A stretch of 6,866 nucleotides of DNA, taken from assembly GCA_020439485.1 (NCBI GenBank), contig JAGQSP010000479.1, positions 1 through 6,866 on the forward strand, written 5' to 3'. Made by a program: the position numbers and the translations under genes. Shown here one piece after another: positions 1 to 5,793 of the stretch. The stretch is from Acidimicrobiales bacterium. Its GTDB lineage: Bacteria > Actinomycetota > Acidimicrobiia > Acidimicrobiales > Poriferisodalaceae. The notes below the pieces were generated by a model, which was given only the letters and a program-made list of their open reading frames with translations, had not been told where the DNA came from and did no database searches. The stretch's first letter is position 1. Each line of letters opens with the position of its first letter.

Positions 1-554
1 CCAGGGACGGTCGATATCTTCACCAAGCCGTCCCACAGGTCTAGTGCGGCCTGGTCGTTGGGCACCCTCGTGATGACGGGGCCGAAGTAGGCGACCTTGT
101 CGCCCAAAGCGTTCTCGAAGGCGATGATGGGGGTTCCGATGTCGGTGCCAGCCAGGTCGAGGCCCTCTTGCATGGCTTGACGAATCACCGGATCCCAAGT
201 CTGGGCATCGTCGGCTGCAGCGGCGTGTGACACGTCGATGCCCGCAGCTTCCAAGATGCCCTCGGGCGTGATCTCGTCGCGTCGGCCATCGTGATGAATC
301 TGACGCCCACATTCCCAGTAGAACGCCTGCGCAGCCTCGTTGCCCACCGCCGCCTTTACCGACTCGAAGACGCGCAGCAACCTGTGCGTGGCATAAACCG
401 GCGACGTTTCGTCGTCGATCTCGTTCTTGAAATAGAGGCTGATCGACTTCCACTCGACGTCGAGATTGCGCTCTGGTGCAACAGCATCGACGACCCAACG
501 GGCCGTCACCCAACACCATGGTCATATGGGATCGATGTAGAAGTCGACCTTCAT
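1..554 (-). CDS. DsbA/FrnE-family (Rv2466c-like) thiol reductase, probable selenoprotein with UPWC active site; C-terminus cut by window edge
   Basis: Reading from ATG 554-552 gives MKVDFYIDPI, an in-frame TGA at codon 11 (524-522), then PWCWVTARWVVDAV and an open frame to the window edge, 184 codons in all. The family motif is DPxCPWCW, so the TGA sits exactly where the first, nucleophilic Cys belongs; Cys14 is the resolving residue. The rest is intact and typical: WKSISL at 35-40, FYWECGRQIH at 78-87, and the thioredoxin-fold cis-Pro loop GTPI at 140-143. Rv2466c, about 207 residues, is a mycothiol-dependent oxidoreductase with a CPWC centre, so roughly 20 C-terminal residues are missing here. 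A purine-rich AGGGGG (570-565) lies 10 nt before the ATG. No signal peptide is seen, so the protein should be cytoplasmic. Automatic callers would stop at the TGA or restart at GTG 509, losing the active site. The alternative is a nonsense mutation, but the SECIS-like hairpin and undamaged downstream frame argue for selenocysteine. Confidence 0.86.
489..507 (-). promoter_or_regulatory. Putative bacterial SECIS element downstream of UGA codon 11
   Basis: On the minus strand, after the UGA (524-522) and a 14-nt spacer, eight bases GACGGCCC (507-500) pair fully with GGGTCGTC (496-489). One of the eight pairs is a G-U wobble, and the loop is GUU (499-497). The apical loop begins 22 nt after the UGA. 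Known bacterial SECIS elements are small hairpins just 3' of the UGA, with the loop about 16-37 nt away and a G within its first two bases; this one fits each point. The hairpin lies inside the coding sequence, over codons for TARWVV, and would be bound by SelB with Sec-tRNA. No SelA, SelB, SelC or SelD gene is in the window. Confidence 0.75.
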
Positions 555-630
555 CTCGACCGCACCCCCTCGTGAAACGAACTCGCTCAGCCTATCCACG
601 GCAAGCGATCAATCCGGCACAATTGGTCAG

Positions 631-1146
631 GTGAGGCCGATCGTCGAAACACCGATGCAGACGCGTTGGCAACGAATGCGTGTCTGGGTGTTGCCCAGCG
701 CAATCTCACTTGTGGTTCTGGCCGCGGTGTTGGGTGCGGTCGCAACAGTGGTGTTCGACGTGGTGACCATCCGCGACTCGTCCAACCCGGGCGAGTTCCA
801 TCAGGACCAGAAGGTTCTGGTGAACACCCGTGGGAACCCCTCGCACAGCGACATGGTGGTGTTCACCAGGCCTGGCACCGACCGAGACTGGGTGGGCCGT
901 GTGTTGGCGGTGGGCGGTGACTCGGTTTCCATCGCCGAGGGCGGCCTGTTCCTGAACGGCGTGCCGGTCCGCGAGGCCTACCTGACCAACGACGACCCGG
1001 GACCCACTCTGGAGCCGTTCATCGTGCCCGCCGGATCGGTCTATGTCCTCACAGACGACCGCCGGCACGACTCGATGAGCGCCATGGGAGTGCTGCCGCT
1101 GACCCAGATTCGCGGGACCGTCAGCTTCGGGCTGTGGTTCGGCTGA
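631..1146 (+). CDS. Signal peptidase I-like protein (S26 family), catalytic Lys apparently missing
   Basis: This 171-residue protein has a basic N-terminus, one membrane anchor (about 20-45), then an extracytoplasmic S26 fold. DSSNPGEFHQDQKVLVN (49-65) aligns without gaps to the family box GSSMEPTLxxGDxVLVN, so Ser51 is the candidate nucleophile, with Met replaced by Asn. SDMVVF (73-78) matches the sGDiVvF box. WVGRVLAVGGDSV (87-99) matches the yiKRViGlPGD box, but Gly89 stands where the general-base Lys is expected; the only Lys in the protein is Lys61. Near the C-terminus, LTDDRRHDS followed by MG matches the GDNRxxSxDSRxxG region with one residue less. S26 enzymes cut signal peptides from secreted proteins, but activity here is doubtful. 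The start is GTG 631; ATG 655 is also possible, and neither has a clear Shine-Dalgarno. It is divergent from the selenoprotein gene, 76 nt away. That gap holds no promoter I can name. Confidence 0.8.
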   Translation: MRPIVETPMQTRWQRMRVWVLPSAISLVVLAAVLGAVATVVFDVVTIRDSSNPGEFHQDQKVLVNTRGNPSHSDMVVFTRPGTDRDWVGRVLAVGGDSVSIAEGGLFLNGVPVREAYLTNDDPGPTLEPFIVPAGSVYVLTDDRRHDSMSAMGVLPLTQIRGTVSFGLWFG

Positions 1147-1194
1147 TCGGCCAACTCGCCGAACCGACGCATCGACCAAATTGACGGCGGTCGC

Positions 1195-1218
1195 TCAAGA
1201 CCGGCCAACGCTTGCCGA
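1195..1218 (+). promoter_or_regulatory. Possible sigma-28 (FliA) flagellar promoter for the chemoreceptor gene
   Basis: TCAAG at 1195-1199 and GCCGA at 1214-1218 match the two boxes of the sigma-28 consensus (TAAA, N15, GCCGATAA) at the exact 15-nt spacing. Only the second base of the -35 box and the last three bases of the -10 box differ. The site lies in the gap between the peptidase-like gene and the chemoreceptor, about 40 nt before the start at 1261. Chemoreceptor genes are classic sigma-28 targets. GCCGA is common in GC-rich DNA, so chance cannot be excluded. Confidence 0.45.
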
Positions 1219-1260
1219 CCGTAGACCCAGGTAGTGCGGCCTGATGCAGTTGGAGGAGTC

Positions 1261-2829
1261 GTGGGCAAGAAGAATCGCGGAGGACTGATTTCGGTCCTGG
1301 GTTCGGTAGGAGGCAAGGTTGGCCTCGTCACCGCTGCGGCGGTGTTGGCGATGGTGCTTGCGGCCGTGATGCAGTACGGCGGAACCTCCGACATCAACAA
1401 CGCAGTGTCAGACCAGGTCGACCACGACGCGCCGGCCGAGGCCCTGCTGCTGAACATAGATCGCGACGCCTACCAGGCCCAGATAGCGATCGAACAGATG
1501 GCAACCGCCCCCGAAGGCGACGTAGCCGGTCTGGTCGAGGACTACGAGGGCAACCGCGACCAGACTCAGAGCCGTTGGGACGACTACAAGTCGATCAGCC
1601 GTGGCATCGGAGACGAAACCACCCGCTGGGACGGCTATGACGAGGCCCGCTCGGCATGGGTCGCCGCCACCGACGAGTTGGCAGACCGCATCGCCAACGG
1701 TGGCGAGCGCCTGCCCGACGAGGCGCTTTTGGCAGACATCCAGGCCAGCCGTGAGCTGTTCAACGGCGTTCGCGACGTTCTCGACGGAATCGTCGAAGAG
1801 ATCTATGTTCCCAACCAGGCCGAGTTCCAGTCAGACCTCGACGGTGCCGTGTCGACCAGCCGCACGATCGCCATCGTCAGCATCGTCGTCGGTCTCGGGA
1901 TCCTGGCAGCCGGGCTCTTGATGGCGCGCGGCTTCGCCAAGACGCTGCGCTCGCTGGCCAACAGAGGCAACCGACTCGCTTCGGGCGAGATCGACTTCGA
2001 GCCCGTTGGCATCGAACGGGCCGACGAGATCGGTTCGGTGGCCCGCTCGTTCGAGAAGATCCACAGCATGCTCGGGACCATGGCCGCACAGGCCCGCTCG
2101 ATCGCCGGTGACGACGTCGACCACAACAAGTTGGGCGACCCGGTTCCGGGCGAACTGGGCAACGCGTTCAGCTCGATGATCGACTCGTTGACGTCGATGG
2201 CCGCTACGGCCTCGGTCGCAGGCGACGATGTGTCGGCCTCGGTTCACGCCGTCGCAGCTGCGGTCGATCAGATGGACGGCAGCATCAGAGAGGTCGCCGC
2301 CAACGCCGCCGAGGCTTCGACGGTTGCATCCGAAGCGGTGCAGGTGGCCCGCGAAACCTCTTCGACCATCTCGAAGCTGGGCGACAGCTCCCAGGAGATC
2401 GGCGAGGTCATCATGGTGATCAACTCCATCGCCGAACAGACCAACCTGCTTGCCCTGAACGCCACCATCGAAGCCGCCCGCGCCGGTGCCGCCGGCAAGG
2501 GGTTTGCGGTTGTTGCAAACGAGGTAAAAGAGCTGGCCAACCAGACCGCAAGGGCCACCGAAGAGGTGTCGCGGCGCATCCAGGCCATTCAGGCAGACAC
2601 CGAAGAGGCCGTAGAAGCCAACGAACGCATCAGCGTCACGATCCATCGCATCGACGAGATCTCCAGCATGATCGCCGCAGCGGTGGAGGAGCAGACGATC
2701 GCAACGTCTCAGATCAGCCAGTCTGTCGACGAGACCGCAGCCAAGGCCCAGTCGATCGCTGCCAACATCACCGCCTTGGCCGATGCGGCCACGGCGAGCA
2801 AGTCACGGGGCCTTACCGCCGCTCACTGA
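1261..2829 (+). CDS. Methyl-accepting chemotaxis protein, two-TM with extracytoplasmic sensor domain
   Basis: This 522-residue chemoreceptor senses outside the cell and controls CheA kinase through CheW. TM1 is about 20-37, a helical extracytoplasmic ligand-binding region about 38-201 (four-helix-bundle type by its pattern), and TM2 about 202-222. A HAMP domain follows with [11 protein letters not shown] and [17 protein letters not shown], and a second HAMP-like stretch at about 278-310 ([14 protein letters not shown]). The signalling coiled coil has its hairpin tip near residue 390, with [18 protein letters not shown] and [13 protein letters not shown], the most conserved part of the family and the CheA/CheW contact. 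The usual Glu after AARAG is Ala here. The C-terminus (SRGLTAAH) lacks a CheR-binding pentapeptide. GTG 1261 was chosen over GTG 1234 because GGAGG (1252-1256) lies 4 nt before it. No che or flagellar gene is adjacent, so it is an orphan receptor. Ligand unknown. Confidence 0.95.
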   Translation: MGKKNRGGLISVLGSVGGKVGLVTAAAVLAMVLAAVMQYGGTSDINNAVSDQVDHDAPAEALLLNIDRDAYQAQIAIEQMATAPEGDVAGLVEDYEGNRDQTQSRWDDYKSISRGIGDETTRWDGYDEARSAWVAATDELADRIANGGERLPDEALLADIQASRELFNGVRDVLDGIVEEIYVPNQAEFQSDLDGAVSTSRTIAIVSIVVGLGILAAGLLMARGFAKTLRSLANRGNRLASGEIDFEPVGIERADEIGSVARSFEKIHSMLGTMAAQARSIAGDDVDHNKLGDPVPGELGNAFSSMIDSLTSMAATASVAGDDVSASVHAVAAAVDQMDGSIREVAANAAEASTVASEAVQVARETSSTISKLGDSSQEIGEVIMVINSIAEQTNLLALNATIEAARAGAAGKGFAVVANEVKELANQTARATEEVSRRIQAIQADTEEAVEANERISVTIHRIDEISSMIAAAVEEQTIATSQISQSVDETAAKAQSIAANITALADAATASKSRGLTAAH

Positions 2830-2843
2830 CCATAGAGAGCGCA

Positions 2844-2869
2844 GCGTTCAGGGGTGACCTGTCGAACGC
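2844..2869. terminator. Possible bidirectional terminator hairpin between convergent genes
   Basis: The 43-nt gap between the chemoreceptor stop and the SelO stop contains GCGTTC (2844-2849) and its exact complement GAACGC (2864-2869), with 14 nt between them and a weak inner AGG/CCT pairing. The place, between two converging genes, suits a shared terminator. There is no T-tract on either strand, so support is modest. Confidence 0.3.
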
Positions 2870-2872
2870 GGT

Positions 2873-4519
2873 TCAGCTAGAGCACGACAGGGTCGAGCAA
2901 CCGGCCTTGGTGCGAGCCCAGTCTGGCCGTTTGGCGGCGTAGCCGTCGCGGTCCGGTTGGTCGTCGTAGGGTCGACGCAAGAGGTCGAGCAGCAACTCGA
3001 TCTCGGCGAAATCGCCCTGGTGAGCCTTGTCGATCGCCACCTGGGCGAGATAGTTGCGCAACACGAACTTGGGATTGACCGAGTTCATCGCAGCCCTGCG
3101 CTCGGCAGGCACAGGCCCCGAGGCCACACGCTCGGCCCACAACTCGACCCACGCGACCGACGCTGCGATGTCGTCGCGTGACCACGATTGGGGCGAATAG
3201 ACCGCTGGCTCGAGCACTTCGGCGATGGCGCTACGTCGAACCTGGGGTTCGGCGTGCTCGAGCGCAAGGTCCATCTCGGCCGAGCCGAGAGCCCTGAAGA
3301 AGATCGTCATATCGGTTTCCACGCGCTGCAAGACGGCAAAGGCCCCGTCGCCCAACTCGACGTCGCCTGGCAGAACGTGGCTACCCAAGCCGAGCTTGGC
3401 CTGCACCGCCTGGCGCCAAGCGTCCTTGTAGACATCGACATAGCCATTGAGTGCGTCGGTCATCCGCTCGACGTCGCCGACCAGGGGGAAGATCGCGTTC
3501 GCCAGCTGCATGAGGTTCCAGTGAGCGACCTGAGGTTGCTGGCCATAGCGATAGCGGCGGTGCGAGAAGTCGGTGGTATTGGGTGTCCAGTTGGGGTCGA
3601 AATCGTCGATCCAGCCGTAGGGGCCGTAGTCGATGGTCTCGCCCAAGATCGACATGTTGTCGGTGTTCATGACGCCGTGTACGAAGCCCACGCGCATCCA
3701 ATCGGCCATCAGGCGGGCGGTACGGTCGCGCACAACCTCGAACCAGGCGACATAGTGGTCGGCGTCGAGCTGGCCGACCGGGCGCCCATCGGCCAAGTCT
3801 GGAAAGTGCTGGACGATCGTGTGGTCGGCCAGCTGCCTCAACAGGTCGATGTCGCCGCGCGACGCGGGCAGCTCGAAGGTGCCGAAGCGGATGAAGCTGG
3901 GCGACACGCGACAAACGATGGCCCCGGGCTCGACCTCGGCGTTGCCGTCGTAGAACATGTCACGCACGACGCCCTCGCCCGTCAGCACCAGGCTGAGCGC
4001 ACGGGTGGTAGGCACACCGAGGTGATGCATCGCCTCGCTGCACAGAAACTCGCGAATCGACGAGCGCAGCACGGCCAGGCCGTCGGCGGTTCGGCTGAAC
4101 GGGGTGGGCCCAGCGCCCTTCAGCTGCAACATCTGGCGGCCCGCACGGCGGGTGGCGACCTGGCCGAGAGCGATGGCGCGACCGTCTCCGAGCTGGCCGG
4201 CCCAATTGCCGAACTGATGACCCGCATAGGCCATGGCGAAGGGTTCGCTGCCTTCGAGCACCACGTTGCCAGACATGGCTTGGGTGAAGGCCGGGTCGGC
4301 GACCGCAGCGGGGGAGAGGTCCAGCATCGCAGCGACCTCGGGGCTGTGTGCCACCAACTTGGGCTCGGAGACCTGTGCCGGTCGCACCAGCGAGTAGGCG
4401 GCCGAGTGGACCTGGCGTCGCAGATTGTCGGGGTTGGGGTCGCCCGGCAGCAGGCTGGTGAACGAGTTGTCGAACGTCCAGGCGGTTACAGAGTCGAGCA
4501 GATCCTCGTCAGAGCCCAT
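2873..4519 (-). CDS. selO: Protein adenylyltransferase SelO (YdiU/UPF0061 family), Cys form
   Basis: This 548-residue pseudokinase-fold enzyme transfers AMP from ATP to Ser, Thr or Tyr of proteins; characterised homologues act on redox-linked targets such as glutaredoxin. The family hallmarks are present: AYAGHQFGNWAGQLGDGRAI, then LQLKGAGPTPFSR with ATP-site Lys134, SIREFL with Glu157 (23 residues on, as in the Pseudomonas syringae enzyme), the HGVMNTDNMSILG loop with Asp287-Asn288, and the metal-binding Asp297 of IDYGPYG, ten residues later. The chain ends LSCSS and then TGA: Cys546 is antepenultimate, the place where animal SelO carries selenocysteine, with another Cys at 541. It is slightly longer than typical bacterial members. 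The ATG at 4519 overlaps the end of the upstream Fic-like gene by 11 nt, so the two are probably translationally coupled. It converges with the chemoreceptor gene. Confidence 0.95.
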   Translation of the reverse strand: MGSDEDLLDSVTAWTFDNSFTSLLPGDPNPDNLRRQVHSAAYSLVRPAQVSEPKLVAHSPEVAAMLDLSPAAVADPAFTQAMSGNVVLEGSEPFAMAYAGHQFGNWAGQLGDGRAIALGQVATRRAGRQMLQLKGAGPTPFSRTADGLAVLRSSIREFLCSEAMHHLGVPTTRALSLVLTGEGVVRDMFYDGNAEVEPGAIVCRVSPSFIRFGTFELPASRGDIDLLRQLADHTIVQHFPDLADGRPVGQLDADHYVAWFEVVRDRTARLMADWMRVGFVHGVMNTDNMSILGETIDYGPYGWIDDFDPNWTPNTTDFSHRRYRYGQQPQVAHWNLMQLANAIFPLVGDVERMTDALNGYVDVYKDAWRQAVQAKLGLGSHVLPGDVELGDGAFAVLQRVETDMTIFFRALGSAEMDLALEHAEPQVRRSAIAEVLEPAVYSPQSWSRDDIAASVAWVELWAERVASGPVPAERRAAMNSVNPKFVLRNYLAQVAIDKAHQGDFAEIELLLDLLRRPYDDQPDRDGYAAKRPDWARTKAGCSTLSCSS

Positions 4520-5684
4520 GCCCCTGGAGGGTATCTGCGACCTGAGCCACTGCGGCTTCCACGACGTCCAGCAGCGGGCCGACCTCGCGCTTGACCACCG
4601 CCTGTCGCTTGGCGCGTTCGAAGCGATCGGTCAGCTCGCGGGGGATGATCACGGGGTCGTGCCCGTGCGAGCGCAGCTCGGCGTTCAGGGCCAACATCGC
4701 CACCTCGGCCGTCGCGTCAGCGAACGGGTCGACCACCAGCACCACGAACATCACGCCTACGGCACGCGCCAGGTGACTGCGTATGGGCGACAGCAGCGCC
4801 AGGCCGTGCCTCAGCGTTGTCTCGACCTCGTCGGGATCGACCAGCTCCAGGCTGGGCAGTCGGTTCGGCTCGGTTCGGAAACGGCCGGGTTCGAGGTCGA
4901 CCACGACCGAGTGGAGGTTCTGCAGCAGTTCGAGTCGGCCCTCGGCCTCCTCGATGTCAGACTCCGAGACACCCCGCAGCGAGCCACCCAGCGCCAACAC
5001 AGCAGACTCGAGCACGGCCAACGCTTCGTCGCCAACGCCGGCCACCGCCTGGGGCAGTGGCGGTGTCGGCTCACCGACGGCCAGTGCCAGGTTGGCCAGA
5101 AGCACGGCCGACTCGTCGTCGAGGTCACCGTGTCGATGTGCCAGATCCCGCGCCCCTGCGAACACCGACGCTGGGTCGGCCCACGACCGCGCGCTTTGCT
5201 TCACCCAGGTCGTCAGCTCCGAGCGGGTGAGGGTTCGCGGAGCCCGGCCTCTAACCGACCTCGACAGCCTGAGGTTGTCGGCCACGATGCGTGCCGGTGA
5301 CGACATCTTCAGGCCAAACACCCACTCTGCGTCGTCGTCGCAGCGTTCCAGGGGCCTCACCACCACGGTCACTCCGGGCAATTCGAGGTTCGAGCGCCGA
5401 CTGTCGCTCGCCACTGCAACCAGGCCTTCCACCACGGCGCCACCGGCGGCCGCTGTTCGATCGACCACCACGGCATCGGGCATCAGGTGGGCGACGATTT
5501 CCCACACATTCGACACCACGAGGTCGACGGCAGGGGTTTCGAGGTCTGCGGTGTAGACGTGACTCGCCAGGCGGCGAATCCGGCCCGCGTTGACCGCTCT
5601 GCGCAGTGTCGGCGCAGAAGCGAGATCATCGAAGAACACGGTTCCTCGAGCGGTTGGCCATGGGGTGCTCAGCGGTCGAGCCAT
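4509..5684 (-). CDS. AbiEi/Fic-type protein with a fully degenerate Fic motif (pseudo-AMPylase)
   Basis: This 391-residue protein has the layout of actinobacterial Fic proteins with an AbiEi-like winged-helix N-terminus: LASHVYTADLETPAVDLV, then NVWEIVAHLMPDAVVVDRTA within the first 75 residues. The C-terminal part keeps the Fic scaffold, with PGRFRTEPNR, TLRHGLALL, ARAVGVMFVVLVVDPFAD, ALNAELRSHG and DPVIIPREL, matching the segments around the Fic loop. The active-site motif HPFxDGNGRxxR is replaced by DPFADATAEVAM (319-330): the catalytic His is Asp, and GNGR is ATAE. The inhibitory SxxxEG helix also seems lost (GSLRGVSESDIEEAE). The frame is intact, so it looks like a maintained pseudoenzyme and not decay. 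ATG 5684 is preferred because GGAGG (5696-5692) precedes it by 7 nt; the frame is open upstream to 5945 but that overlaps the divergent transporter. It is first in an operon with selO. A regulatory or adaptor role is inference. Confidence 0.8.
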   Translation of the reverse strand: MARPLSTPWPTARGTVFFDDLASAPTLRRAVNAGRIRRLASHVYTADLETPAVDLVVSNVWEIVAHLMPDAVVVDRTAAAGGAVVEGLVAVASDSRRSNLELPGVTVVVRPLERCDDDAEWVFGLKMSSPARIVADNLRLSRSVRGRAPRTLTRSELTTWVKQSARSWADPASVFAGARDLAHRHGDLDDESAVLLANLALAVGEPTPPLPQAVAGVGDEALAVLESAVLALGGSLRGVSESDIEEAEGRLELLQNLHSVVVDLEPGRFRTEPNRLPSLELVDPDEVETTLRHGLALLSPIRSHLARAVGVMFVVLVVDPFADATAEVAMLALNAELRSHGHDPVIIPRELTDRFERAKRQAVVKREVGPLLDVVEAAVAQVADTLQGHGL

Positions 5685-5691
5685 CGATCTG

Positions 5692-5696
5692 CCTCC
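5692..5696 (-). promoter_or_regulatory. Ribosome binding site deciding the Fic-like start
   Basis: GGAGG on the minus strand lies 7 nt before ATG 5684. It is the only good Shine-Dalgarno seen near this gene and settles the start against the much longer open frame reaching 5945. Confidence 0.7.
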
Positions 5697-5762
5697 GGCG
5701 GTTTGTTTCACCGATTGCTGTTGCTGGTCGTCGATCGACGCTCGCGGGAAAGGGTTTCGTTC

Positions 5763-5786
5763 ACGAATCGGCGTTGGTGGTACAAC
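5763..5786 (+). promoter_or_regulatory. Possible promoter giving a leaderless transporter transcript
   Basis: TACAAC (5781-5786) resembles a -10 box and lies 7 nt before GTG 5794, the spacing expected when transcription starts at the start codon. The GTTCAC stretch ending at 5764 is a poor -35 match with a 16-nt spacer. No Shine-Dalgarno precedes the GTG, which fits a leaderless mRNA, common in Actinomycetota. Weak evidence. Confidence 0.22.
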
Positions 5787-5793
5787 GTCGAGA

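Noticed and set aside
522..524. Global reassignment of TGA to Trp or Cys
   Set aside because: TGA closes all four complete genes in the window and Trp is read from TGG, so only local recoding is compatible.
291..575. 94-residue plus-strand frame over the reductase gene
   Set aside because: It is the antisense shadow of the TGA-containing reductase, whose minus-strand product has clear family motifs.
1831..2646. 271-residue minus-strand frame inside the chemoreceptor
   Set aside because: It is antisense to the conserved HAMP and signalling domains and has no recognisable features.
2861..2890. TGA ending selO as a second selenocysteine codon
   Set aside because: The frame already ends with the expected Cys-Ser-Ser tail, the antepenultimate residue is Cys, and reading through gives unrelated sequence running into the convergent gene. 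It is an ordinary stop.
3188..4594. 468-residue plus-strand frame opposite selO
   Set aside because: Long open antisense frames are expected in GC-rich genes; the translation shows no family features, while the minus strand encodes a clear SelO.
4783..5556. 257-residue Ser/Arg-rich plus-strand frame
   Set aside because: Composition is that of an antisense shadow; the opposite strand carries the Fic-like gene with operon overlap and Shine-Dalgarno.
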